Assembly (NCBI GenBank): GCA_009746045.1
Contig: RPFO01000213.1
Location: 4,542,661 to 4,606,660 of the forward strand
Length of the DNA stretch: 64,000 bases
Source: Mesostigma viride
Taxonomy: Eukaryota; Streptophyta; Mesostigmatophyceae; Mesostigmatales; Mesostigmataceae
Direction of reading: 5' to 3'
This document shows, one piece after another, positions 35,500 through 45,334 of the stretch (within the stretch, counting starts at the first letter, position 1; every line of letters begins with the position of its first letter). The position numbers were made by a program, and so were the translations under genes. A model generated the notes under the pieces. The model was given only the letters and a program-made list of their open reading frames with translations. It did not search any database and was not told where the DNA came from.

Positions 35500-36612
35500 T
35501 ATTGAAAATAGGGCCCGTAGGGACAGGCAGTCCGGCATAAGATTGGTTGCCATCCAAACTCCAGTCGGGCACCGGAATCCTCTGCGGGGGACCACCCTCC
35601 CAAAGCCTGGGATGATCGCCCGTGTCGCTGAAGAAACCCCGCACTGGCTGCGATGACACAGCGGGTGGCCCAGAGGAGGCGACGGCGGGCACAGCCGAGG
35701 GGACGGAAGACTCGTGTTGCTGCGCAGAAACGTCGGTCGCAGGCGCCGAGGCACCCGGAGGTGTCGGAGCCGCAGCAACCGAAGGGGTAGGGGGCGCAGG
35801 CGAAACCACCGGTGCCGAAACAACCGAAGGGATAGGGGGCGCGGACACCACAGACACCCCACCTGGCGTGGCCGGAGTCTGCGCTTGGGCCGCCAGAAGG
35901 CCCCGAACGCCGTGGTCAGGGACTGGATCTGAGCCTGCATAGCCGAAACCGTCGCCGAAAGAGGATCAGGCAAACCCAGAGGGGTAGGCTCCACTGCAAC
36001 ACGCCGGGTCGACCGTGGGGACGACGGGACGGGGAGGGAGGAGCAGACGCTGAGGAGGAGGGCGCAGCGCTCGAGGCTGAATATTCTGGAGTATAATGTA
36101 CCTCGGCTGGGGCGCCCGTAGGGGCAGGACCACAACTGCTAATCCCGCCGACTGATCAGCTATCTCCATGAATTCTACGGCCCGTAGAGGTCGCAGGGGT
36201 TCTCATCTACCTCGCATCACCCTCAGCCGGAAGCCAGGGGAACACCTCCCGTAGGCAGGTGCGGCCCACAGGGGTAGAAAGGTAGGAGAACACTCGGGAG
36301 CACTGGAGAACCGCAGCTATCTGTCCCAAGGCGGACAGCGGGAACCACACCCTAACAAACAGTGCCCGGCATCGTCGAACCCGTGCAAAACAAGCTGGTG
36401 CGGCTCATCAGGGGAAGGGCCGTACCACGTGACCCCAAAGAGGGCAGCCCTGACTAAACCCGCATGTTGGGCCTGGAGGGCCGGCTGCACACGCCACCCG
36501 GGTAACTGGACCGCGACACCCAGCGGCCCGGAAGGGCCTCGAAATACAGCTCAGGGTCCGGGGGGGCGGGGACGGCAGCGAGCTCTCAGCCGGAGGGGTA
36601 GGCTCTGACATG
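35416..36612 (-). pseudogene. Proximal part of the unknown 3' ORF of the LTR element, frameshifted
   Basis: On minus a frame starts MSEPTPPAESSLPSPP (about 36612). Further on come PTPLGLPDPLSATVSAMQAQ and IQSLTTAFGAF (about 35920), then a Pro/Ala/Ser-rich stretch and GFFSDTGDHPRLWEGGPPQR (about 35600) up to the tandem insert. At least one frame change is needed near 35900. Style and composition match the start of 30342-31574, suggesting one ORF split by the insert. Function unknown. Confidence 0.4.
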
Positions 36613-36687
36613 ACGGCTGCGGAGGGGAGGGGACAACCAACCACCCGTCGACAGCAGACATAACATAAGAGAGGAGAAGGTCTACAA

Positions 36688-37077
36688 CTAGAGCTTATGC
36701 AGGGTTTTATACTCCTGCAGCAGGCGACTACACCCATCTAGCTCACTCTCCGTATACCAGACCTTATCTACCTCACTACGAGCATACATCCACTTCACCT
36801 TATACTGGCGCTGGGTACCGCGGCCCTTTTTGATATCTCTATGGGCCACGATACCCTCTACCTCATCCTCTACCTCACCAGTATCCGGATTATGCTCTAA
36901 AGGGGCAGGGGCTAATTCTCTACCAGCGAACGTGCTCTGATGATAGAGCTTCAGCTGGCTTCTATGAAAGGTGCGAGAGTGGGTCTGCCAAGAGGTAGGA
37001 ATATCTATCTCATACAGGAAATTACCTACTCTAGACAACACACGGAAGGGTCCTAAGAAGGCGGGCCTAAGTTTCAC
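36688..37077 (-). CDS. Chromodomain end of pol
   Basis: KLRPAFLGPFRVLSRVGNF...FHRSQLKLYH is the integrase C-terminal segment. EVEGIVAHRDI, QYKVKWMYARSEVDKVWYTE and SRLLQEYK form a chromodomain of the type found in chromoviruses, which tethers integrase to chromatin marks. It is separated from the integrase ORF by a one-base frame change near 37100. Confidence 0.85.
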   Translation of the reverse strand: MKLRPAFLGPFRVLSRVGNFLYEIDIPTSWQTHSRTFHRSQLKLYHQSTFAGRELAPAPLEHNPDTGEVEDEVEGIVAHRDIKKGRGTQRQYKVKWMYARSEVDKVWYTESELDGCSRLLQEYKTLHKL

Positions 37078-37079
37078 TT

Positions 37080-39110
37080 TCAGTTCAGCTTCGAACTTAT
37101 GAGCGAAGCGGCCAACACGGGGCCTTCTACTAAGACTAAATCTCCTATTTCTATCTCAGGTGCTCTTCTATCTAATGAGGCACGCAACCTAGCAAGGTAT
37201 TTGGCCTGCGCCCTATGGTACCCTGCAATAGCGTTGTCGTGTGCATTCTTCATCTTATCTAATAACGCCTGCACACCTTCTACAGTATCCCGGGACACAT
37301 CATCCTTGTCCCTTAAAGGACTAGCTAAGAGAGAGGTAGGGGTAAGAGGTTGTCTACCAGTATCTAGGAAGAAGGGCGTATAACCATGCGCAGCCTGAGG
37401 GCAGTTGTTAAGGGAAAACTCTACCAGACATAGATAATCCTCCCAATCACTCCCAGAGCCATTCACATAGTGCCGCAGAGCTTCTTCCACTACCCTATTC
37501 AAACGTTCTACTAAATGAGACGAGGAGGAGTGGTAGGCAGTACCGAAGGTGACCTTGGTACCGATAGCAGCGAAGAACTGCTGCCAAAAATCAGAAGTAA
37601 ATAACTTATCCTTATCACTAATAAACTGCCTACTCAAACCATGATATCTATATACGTTATTAAGGTATAGGCGTGCGCAATCGCGTGCGGTGAGTTCTAA
37701 GGGACACGGCACGAGATGACACATACGAGTAAAACGATCTACAAAAACAAGGATCTGGGCGTTACCTCTATCATTCTTCCTAAAAGGTCCTACAAAATCC
37801 ATCATAATGGAGTCCCACGGCATGATGGGATCAGGTAAGGTCCTAGGCTCTGCTATCTGTCCTACATTGTTGGGTTTCATCTCCTGGCAAGATTGACAGG
37901 TTCTAACATACTCATCTACATCCTTTAAAAGGGAAGGCCAGTAGTAAGAGCGGGCTACTAGGTCCCGTACCCGTTTACCACCCTGATGAGCAGCTAAGTC
38001 ATGCAACTCAAAGAGCAAGGAGGAGCGACAGATAGGAGGGACATACAGGCGCCATTGAGGGGGAGAATCTGCTATCTGCACATATAAAAATCCACCTACA
38101 AATTTACAAGGGTGCTTGCCTAATTGTTGGGGATGGGCAGCAATGGCAGCTAATGCTTCCGGCTCAGTGGCCGTAAATCTACTAATAAGGCGTTCAAGAT
38201 CAGAGGTAGGCATCGCTACAGAGGTATCCAGAACAGGTTTAAAGAGATCTCCTACCGCCTTGCCAAAGAGAAGGGGAGGTCCTAGAGGGACTATGTTTTC
38301 ATAAGACTTTCCTGACCTAGTCGCTATATGGCTAAGCGGTATAGAAATTTTATTTTTCCCCTCCCCCCCCACCGAGACCACAGGAAGGGCCTCACACGGG
38401 AGAGAGAGTCCTACGTGAGAAAGGAGATCAGGCATGCGAACAGCTGTATGAAAGAGGTAGGCATAGGATTCATCATCAGGTAGTTCACCATACGGGGTTA
38501 CACCCATAGTAGTAGGAACTAGAGTAGTATTGAGAACATCAAGGTCCTCGAAAAAGGAGTAATCTGCACGACGGGAGAGTGCATCTGGTACTATGTTATC
38601 TACACCCTTAACATACTGAAGTTTAAAAGGGGAAAACTGTGCTAAAAACTCCATCCAGCGCGCTTGACGAGGGGTAAGGTTGGGTTGTGAGAGAAGATGG
38701 GTAAGGGGACGGTGATCCGTCTGGATAACTAATCTATAAGGATCAATCTCACAGGGTTCATTCAGACAAACATCAAATTGAGCACCTTTAAGAAAGTGCT
38801 GCCACGCGTGGCAACAATACACCACAGCTAATAGTTCTTGCTGGTGTACGGGATAGTTACGCTCCGCAGGAAGCATTGTCCTAGAGATATACTCGATTGG
38901 CTGTAAGCCCTGACCCTGATCCTGGAGAAGGACGCCCCCTATAGCTACCTTGCTAGCATCTGTAGCTACAACAAAGGGTTTAGTAGTATCCGGTAGGATG
39001 AGTACGGGAGGGGAGAGGAGTAGGGATTTTAGACACTGAAAAGCCGACTGACATTCACTACTCCAAACAAAGGGGATATCCTTCTTTAATAGATGATTAA
39101 TAGGGCTGCT
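37080..39110 (-). CDS. RNase H and integrase part of pol
   Basis: The frame is open from about 39105 (NHLLKKDIPFVWSSECQSAF) although the first Met is at 38876. RNase H motifs include VVATDASKVAIGGVLLQDQG (about 38960), YPVHQQELLAVVYCCHAWQH and LVIQTDHRPL. Integrase has the zinc motif H..AH...CQSC, catalytic D in MMDFVGPF, D in FISDKDKLFTS and E in LVERLNRVVEE, all in order. This is the near-complete enzyme. Its upstream edge is frameshifted relative to RT. Confidence 0.9.
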   Translation of the reverse strand, partial: SSPINHLLKKDIPFVWSSECQSAFQCLKSLLLSPPVLILPDTTKPFVVATDASKVAIGGVLLQDQGQGLQPIEYISRTMLPAERNYPVHQQELLAVVYCCHAWQHFLKGAQFDVCLNEPCEIDPYRLVIQTDHRPLTHLLSQPNLTPRQARWMEFLAQFSPFKLQYVKGVDNIVPDALSRRADYSFFEDLDVLNTTLVPTTMGVTPYGELPDDESYAYLFHTAVRMPDLLSHVGLSLPCEALPVVSVGGEGKNKISIPLSHIATRSGKSYENIVPLGPPLLFGKAVGDLFKPVLDTSVAMPTSDLERLISRFTATEPEALAAIAAHPQQLGKHPCKFVGGFLYVQIADSPPQWRLYVPPICRSSLLFELHDLAAHQGGKRVRDLVARSYYWPSLLKDVDEYVRTCQSCQEMKPNNVGQIAEPRTLPDPIMPWDSIMMDFVGPFRKNDRGNAQILVFVDRFTRMCHLVPCPLELTARDCARLYLNNVYRYHGLSRQFISDKDKLFTSDFWQQFFAAIGTKVTFGTAYHSSSSHLVERLNRVVEEALRHYVNGSGSDWEDYLCLVEFSLNNCPQAAHGYTPFFLDTGRQPLTPTSLLASPLRDKDDVSRDTVEGVQALLDKMKNAHDNAIAGYHRAQAKYLARLRASLDRRAPEIEIGDLVLVEGPVLAASLISSKLN

Positions 39111-40340
39111 ATAGTTGCGAAACGCGGGATAAAACGCCTATAGTAAGAAGCAATTCCTAGAAAACTACGTACACCTTTAACGTCGGTAGGGGTAGGCCAT
39201 TCCTGAATTGACTTAGTCTTGTCCGGGTCGGTAGCAACCCCGGCATCTGACAGACGTGCCCTAAAAATGGGACACTCTACCAGAGCGAACTTTAGCACGG
39301 CGCGCCCATAAAGAATTTTCAGCCATGATTTCTAATACTTTCTTTAAATCACGTAGGTGCGTTTCAAAATCAGGAGAATAAATAAGGATATCATCTAAGT
39401 AAGCTTGAGCACAAGAACGGTCATGCTCAGATAAAGAAACAGAGGAGAAGGAAGGATCCTTTAAATCAGAGGACACTTGAGGAAGGTGAGAATTTCCCAT
39501 AACAGGTCTAAGCACTTCATTCATTAACATTTGGAAAGAGGCAGGAGAGTTACAGAGTCCCATAGCCGCTACTCTAAACTGGTAATGCCCAAAAGGGGTA
39601 GCAAAGGCGGTTTTGTGGCAATCCTCAGGAGCTATACGTAGTTGCCAAAAACCATCCGCACAATCTAGTACTGTGAAACAGGTAGAACCTTTAACCTTAT
39701 TAAATATATCATCAATACGAGGTAGAGGGTATTTAGACTTCACAGTAATATCGTTTAACTTCCTATAATCAGTAACTAGGCGAAACTTGCCATTTGGCTT
39801 AGGAACTAACAGGACACCAGCGGAGTAGGGGGAGTTACTAGGCTCTATCAATCCTGCTTCTAATAGTGATACTAAAATCTGTTTTAGTTCCTTTAATTCG
39901 GTAGGGCCCATTCTATACATCGGAGAGTGCGTAGGAACTGCACCGTCCTTGATAACTACACGGTGTAAAACAGAACGAGGAGGAGGATAAGAAGGAGTCT
40001 TTTCTTCAAATACTTTTGAGGAATCTATCACAGCCATGTATCTTACTATTTCATTTTCAGTAAATCCCACTCCTATTGTATCCACTGTATTTACATCTAT
40101 ATCCACACTATTATTAGTGATAGGTATCTCTTGTACTTCTAACTGAAGGAACATACATAATAGGTATCCATATTCCTTTAGTTCAGATCGCAATTCGTCA
40201 TTGGACATTAATACTTCAGGTATAGGTCTCACAGGAGGATCAACAGGTGTAGGAGGAGTAATATCTACCAAGGATAAATTTTCTAATCTATAATGACGTT
40301 CTGGTACCCAGTAAGAGCTATCTGGAAACCAAATGACCAT
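39086..40340 (-). CDS. Reverse transcriptase part of pol, frameshifted at the 3' end
   Basis: LLVPKPNGKFRLVTDYRKLN, YPLPRIDDIF, FTVLDCADGFWQLRIAP, TAFATPFGHYQFRVAAMGL and AYLDDILIYS are the gypsy RT blocks; YLDD is intact. About 30 residues are inserted between the LRPVMGN block and YLDD, where most gypsy RTs have about ten. The thumb region (ATDPDKTKSIQEWPTP, FLGIASYYRRFIP) continues in a second frame (39086-39298), and a third frame carries on into RNase H. At least two indels are needed. Confidence 0.9.
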
Positions 40341-40350
40341 AGTATCATAA

Positions 40351-40752
40351 TTAATAGTAATTTTTATCCTGGTGCCAATCTAATCCTAGTAATACATCAG
40401 CTGTAGTGATAGGGCCTATAGTGGCCGTCAGGTTGACCGTACGTCCTTGTATGACCAGGGGAAGGGACACCGTACCCGGGGAATGACTGGTGCGACCGTC
40501 AGCATAATGGACAGTGACAGTTTTTGTGTGAGGGGTAGGGACTAGTCCTAAACGCCTAACTAGGGCCTCGCTCACAAAGGAGCTAGCCGCACCGCTATCC
40601 ACTAACACAGAGACATTCAAGAGTTCATCAGCATGCAAGAAGGGGTCTACAACAGTATGAGGGACGGTTAAGCCACCATTCAAGAACATAAGAGGACGCA
40701 CACGTAGTGGTAGGGATGATTCAGCTCCTACAGAGGTTATAAAAACAGGCAA
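40351..40752 (-). CDS. Aspartic protease of the LTR element
   Basis: VSVLVDSGAASSFVSEALV is the retropepsin active-site region (DSG), and DVLLGLDWH is the second conserved block. Length about 130 codons. It is joined to RT by a frame change at the A-run near 40360. It may be translated as part of gag-pol. Confidence 0.85.
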   Translation of the reverse strand: MPVFITSVGAESSLPLRVRPLMFLNGGLTVPHTVVDPFLHADELLNVSVLVDSGAASSFVSEALVRRLGLVPTPHTKTVTVHYADGRTSHSPGTVSLPLVIQGRTVNLTATIGPITTADVLLGLDWHQDKNYY

Positions 40753-40814
40753 GCAAAAATTATTATCTGGGGTACTATCTAAGGACCTGTCCAGGTTACC
40801 CCCGGCTGACAGGC

Positions 40815-42542
40815 CTACTGTTCCCCCTCCCCCCCCAAATCCATAGGAACGAACCCCGAAGAAGACCCTGGCGGAAAAGCCACTGCTGGAGGGTCACGAG
40901 GGATTGAAGAGGGTGCGGGAGCCTGATTATCATAGGGGAACCCTGGGGATCCTGTCTGCACAGCATTCAGCCTACTAGGGGTAGCTGAAGGAATGCGTCC
41001 TGAAGTGGGACGAATAGGAGCACGCTGAGGGGTACGAGGAGGGCGAGCGTCGGGATGAGGGGGAGCACCCGAAAGGAACTTGGGGCACTCACGTTTAAGA
41101 TGACCTACTTCCTTACAATGATAGCAGGTGATATGAGAGACATCCAGAGCTGAAAGGTCAGTCACACAAATATCTAATTCTTCTACATAGGAGTTCTCCT
41201 CCTCAGGGGTAAGGCTAATATTATTAATACGGGAACGGGTAGGAAGAGAAGGCGTGGAGAAGAAATCTGCTACTCGTAAAAGATGCTGGCGCACATGCTT
41301 GAGGGGCAGGTCAGTAAAACGGTAGGCAGAGAACTGGCGCTTGACTTCACGCAATAAGGGTCTACTGAGGCCCTGAAGGAAGCGGGCACGTACTTCTGCA
41401 CCCGACAAATCCCTAATTCGTACCATCTGGCATCAAACTCTTTCATATATTCTTTGAAGGACTTGGTACCCTGCTGCAAGGTACCAAAGGATAATCTATC
41501 CTGCCAATCTGCATCGGGAGGGACTAAATGGTTCTCTAAACGCTTGAACAATTCTGCTACAGAGTTTGGGTAGGCATGAGAGGCAAGAGACTCACACTGG
41601 ATGAGGTTAGCAAGCTCAGGAGTAATGCAGGTAGTAAGATAATGAGGAACTAGTACAGCATCAGAGAGGCGCCACCTATTGTGGTTCTGCCAGGACTCTG
41701 TGTTCTGGGTGAGCAACATAATGAAGGTGAAAAACTGTTGAGGGGTAGACTTGACATCCAGCTTAGGAAGGTTGGCAAAGAGGGGAAGAGCAGGAGGCTT
41801 AGGGGGATTAGAAGAATCAGTTTTTCCCATAGGGCCACTATCTTCCACTGCTACATAAGCGGGATAGAAGGAAGGGATAGGAAAAGTCTTGGGTAGGGGT
41901 CTAGAGGGAGCCACCGTTTCAGGATGGTGCCCATAGGAGAAGGGAACAGTATATTGCTCACGAAGAGAGGAGTAGGCAAAATGATCATAATTCCTATCAT
42001 CTAGGGGCATGGTACTGAAATCATTATTAACTTCTAAATCAGCCACACGGGTAGGGACCTGGGCAGCCTCATAGGCCGTCTCAGGGTAGGACCAGGAAGC
42101 AGGTGGGTAAAAGGGAACTGCACTAGGGCGCCCAGAAGGGCCGACAGGGGCAGAGGTACGACCCGTGTTAATGGCAGGCATTGAAGGCACAGGGTGGGAA
42201 GGAGGCCTAGAAGCATTGTTAGTGAGTGAGGACCTGCTGGAGGGGTGAGCCAAGGTTGCAGAAGGGGCAGGGGCCTGGTTCACAGCAAAGAAGGTTCATC
42301 ACTAAATCTGACTTGTGAAATACGTTGTTCATAGGTAGGTGGGGTAATTGAGGGACGACGGCGACCACCAGCAACAGGAGAAGGAGGTGAGGTACGCAGA
42401 ATACCTTGAGGGTGAGATGGTGTACCGTTTCCAAGGAGTCCCGTCGGTTACCACGAGTATTGTTATTGTTATTATTATTAGTAGTAGTATTATTATTATT
42501 ATTGGTAGGTATAGGCGACATATCTCCACCCACTGGATCCAT
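40815..42542 (-). pseudogene. Gag of the LTR element, frameshifted
   Basis: Starts MDPVGGDMSPIPTNNNN (42542), with an Asn-rich N-terminus and at least one frame change before 42283. The capsid part runs through FANLPKLDVKSTPQQFFTF and FGTLQQGTKSFKEYMKEFDA; another shift near 41430 leads to SGAEVRARFLQGLSRPLL. The zinc knuckle CYHCKEVGHLKREC (CX2CX4HX4C) is at about 41095-41140. Packages the element RNA. Confidence 0.85.
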
Positions 42543-42634
42543 CTTTAATTACGTAAAGGAATAGGAATCTAGAAGAAAGCAACAAAGGAAAAAGGAAAAA
42601 CCTTGAAGGTCTGAAGCAAGGAACAAAATTAAAA

Positions 42635-43027
42635 TCAATCCTTTTTAACAACAGTAATGGATAGGGAACCAAACTCCAAAGTGAGAGGAGTATCTGAAGC
42701 AGATGCAGATGCAGCCCGTTTAGGGGGAGAAGAAGGAGGGGTAGCAAAGACTAGAGCTTCTACTGGAGGACGACCATGAGGAATAGGGCGTACATGCAGG
42801 CCTAAATCTGTTTGGCTATGATCTATAAGGAACTGCTGAGCTTCTTCGAAGGACATAAATTTCTTATACCTAATTACGTTGTATACACGATTCTGAACGA
42901 TCTTCCTAGCGTCGGACCAAGAAAGGAAAATGGAGGACCATTGAGGCGTAATCACTACGTAATATTTAGCTAGACTATTATCGCTAGAAGAATGGGAAGG
43001 AGCAGTAAAAGATCGCCGCTGGCTCAT
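42635..43027 (-). CDS. First ORF of the LTR element: RNase H1/viroplasmin-type N-terminal domain
   Basis: A 130-codon ORF upstream of gag. Residues about 21-70 read YYVVITPQWSSIFLSW, then V..YKKFMSFEEAQQFLIDH. This is the pattern (YxVxxG...GIFxSW...V....YKKFxSxEEAxxFL) of the small domain at the N-terminus of eukaryotic RNase H1, which binds RNA/DNA hybrids and is also known as the caulimovirus viroplasmin domain. The C-terminal third is Ser/Ala-rich. Such an ORF is not part of the usual chromovirus plan. Start chosen at the first Met (MSQRRSFTA). Confidence 0.65.
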   Translation of the reverse strand: MSQRRSFTAPSHSSSDNSLAKYYVVITPQWSSIFLSWSDARKIVQNRVYNVIRYKKFMSFEEAQQFLIDHSQTDLGLHVRPIPHGRPPVEALVFATPPSSPPKRAASASASDTPLTLEFGSLSITVVKKD

Positions 43028-43540
43028 GGTAACGCACCTGGTAGGTCTTGAGCAGTCAAATGAGGAGAACGAGGAGAAGGCGACTTATCTCGGGTGTCTG
43101 AAACCGAACCAGATTGACGACGCACGTAGGGACGAGGTTTCCAGCGCCAGGTGGTCGTAAGTATCCGGTTTCAAGAATTCTGCGTCCGGCGATGGGTCGT
43201 CTAAATACAAAGCAGGCAAGATGCAGAAAAAGTGTAATCTACGAGACGCTAGCCGTCTCTCTATCGTCGAACCAAAACCATCAACTGTCTACGACAGGAA
43301 GCAACATTTCTCAGGAAAACAAGACGAGGAAAAGGAGCTATCTATAAAAGGATTTTCCGCTTCGAGCAGGTCTATCTTCTAGGCAGGGCGTGTCCTGAAT
43401 CAGGCAGCACTACCCCCCAGCTCGCAGGCGACCCGCCCATTACCTGTCAAGTAGGTGTCGTCTTCATTTTCCCAGCCGCGGAAGGGTTGATTCAATGACG
43501 TATGTTGCAAAGGATCGTCGTCTCGCTCTCTATCTAAACT

Positions 43541-43553
43541 ACCTCCGAGTCCA
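43541..43553 (-). promoter_or_regulatory. Primer-binding-site candidate
   Basis: On minus, one base after the LTR end (CGTAACA), TGGACTCGGAGGT follows; the TGG start pairs with the CCA end of a tRNA. The tRNA was not identified. Confidence 0.6.
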
Positions 43554-43554
43554 T

Positions 43555-44125
43555 TGTTACGCCGCAAGCCTCGGCCGCCACCTCTACCTCTACCTCTCCT
43601 GATACTACCTAGACTAGTAAGGCCGCCTCTAGTTAAACCCCTAGCGAAAGACGAACGAGACGATCCAGATCTCAATGCATTTACATATGTACTACTGTAA
43701 TATGCCATAGGCCATTTAACCAAACCCGTTTACTCCAGGAAAAGAGGAAGGAAACACAACTACACTGCCGTGACCCAAGCTAATATGTGTTAATTCATTT
43801 AACACACGCCGAGTGACCACACAAGGAGTGGAACGTGCATAAATGGTCACCAACGGTCCAACAGGCTCGGGCCGACCTGGCCCTCGCCTGCAGAAACACA
43901 GAAACACAAGCAGGTGCACAGATGCACGCCGGTCCACTACATTCTACAAAAGGATAAGGACCACTAATAAAGTACGCGGCGCGGCGCCCAAAGGCACCCA
44001 ATATACCACAGTACTGTTACGGGGACAATCATGTCCCCACTAGAACTGCACGTAACCTAAGAACAGCCGAGGCCAAGGACCTAATTTACGTCCGTAACTA
44101 CAACGAATTGTTACGCGACGTAACA
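43555..44125 (-). repeat. LTR (upstream, 5' LTR of the minus-strand element)
   Basis: 571 bp partner of 29402-29968, followed by the target duplication GGCAC (44126-44130). Confidence 0.95.
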
Positions 44126-44340
44126 GGCACATGCAGCAACAACGGCGACGGGAGCTATGGCCGACCTACATCCAGCTCCGGCAGACCAAGGCGGGCCATG
44201 CAGCCGGTGTACTGGAAGGGGGCGGCCATCTACGTCGGCCACAATTAGCCCTGGCAAGCGACCCCCTCGACCACCGCGGCCCCAGCAACTCCAGCCCCAG
44301 CCTAGGGGAATACAGCAGTAGTGTAGAATAGTTAGACAGT
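44126..44340 (+). pseudogene. LINE ORF1-like protein, 3' part after the LTR insertion
   Basis: Continues the ORF1 from 29401: MQQQRRRELWPTYIQLRQTK. The typical L1 ORF1 ending YWKGAAIYV is present near 44209-44235 but in a neighbouring frame, so one indel separates them. Confidence 0.65.
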
Positions 44341-45170
44341 GGCCTTGTACATGCCCGCCTACTACAGGCACTATACCAGCTTAGGCCTAGCCTTTTTAGT
44401 CATGTACATGTGTGTCTATGATGAGCCACCCTCCAGATGATGCCTAGCTTTATTTAATTACGCAGTGCCCATGCAGAATTTAGCCAAGCCCTGCCTATAA
44501 AGGGACCCCCATGGATGTTGCATTAAGAATTTCGCCATGCTATGCCATGCAGAGAGATGCTCTCTGTAGAGAAGCCATGTCCTAGCTCTTGTATAGCCAT
44601 GATGATCTTCCCCACCTATGACAGGCTCCCCTTCGCTGGGTGCTGCCTGAAACTCTGGGTGGTGCAGGTGCCCTAGTGCACCTAGAGCAAGTGTTGTTTA
44701 CATTCCCACCCTTGCAGGAAGTAGCTTAGAATGTATGATAGGCCATATGCCCCTTCTCTGGGCTATGTGCTACATATACTCCCAACGGAGTTATGTTACA
44801 ATTCAATTCAATTCAATTCATGCAGGGAGTAACTCTCTGCTGAGACGCCATGCCCTAGCTTTTTGGTATAGCTATGCTGATCTCCCCCCCCATGACAGGC
44901 TCCCCCCCTTCGCTGGGCATAGCTTGAAGATCATGGGGATGCAAGTGCCCTGGTGCACCTAGAGCAAGGGTCCTTTACATCCCCACCCTTGCAGGAAGTA
45001 GCTTAGGATGTATGATAGGCCATGTGCCCCCCTCTCAGGGGCTATGTGCTACATATACTCCCAACGGAGTTATGTTACAATTCAATTCAATTCAATTCAA
45101 TAGTACTCCGTGGCATGCCCATGCGCATGACACGCAAGTACTTACTAATTGCTTACTTCACTCTGTGCAA
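44341..45170 (+). mobile_element. LINE 3' UTR with a ~273-bp tandem duplication and tail
   Basis: Two modules (about 44547-44819 and 44820-45102) each contain GACAGGCTCCCC, AGTGCCCT.GTGCACCTAGAGCAAG, ACCCTTGCAGGAAGTAGCTTA, CCCAACGGAGTTATGTTACA and an (AATTC)n run. The second ends in the conserved LINE end ACTCCGTGGCATGCCCATGC...CAAGTACTTACT. It directly follows ORF1. Confidence 0.75.
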
Positions 45171-45334
45171 CACACTATGATCGATATGTACACTGCTACA
45201 ACACTAGGGTCTAATGCTGCAACTCCCCAACGGTAGCACCTGTAAGAAATTGGTCAACCAATTAATGGAACAGCACAGGCTCCGGCGGCGTTGTGAGGAG
45301 ACTACAATAAAGATCGTGAAATATATCATGAAAT

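Larger units (their letters stand above)
29402..44125 (-). mobile_element. Ty3/gypsy chromovirus LTR retrotransposon, 14.7 kb, minus strand
   Basis: Two LTRs (29402-29968 and 43555-44125) begin TGTTACG and end CGTAACA, and are flanked by GGCAC on both sides. A primer-binding-site candidate and a polypurine tract sit at the expected inner LTR edges. Coding order on minus is RNase H1-N-like ORF, gag with CCHC knuckle, aspartic protease, RT, RNase H, integrase, chromodomain, then a 3' region with further ORFs. The RT-before-integrase order and chromodomain place it among chromoviruses. The LTRs differ at roughly a dozen positions and short indels, so the insertion is not recent. Gag-pol has several frameshifts; it is probably dead, unless some are assembly errors. 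Without the tandem insert at 31552-35499 the element would be about 10.8 kb. Confidence 0.95.

Noticed and set aside
38116..38304. Plus-strand ORF inside integrase
   Set aside because: Antisense to a clearly conserved integrase frame.
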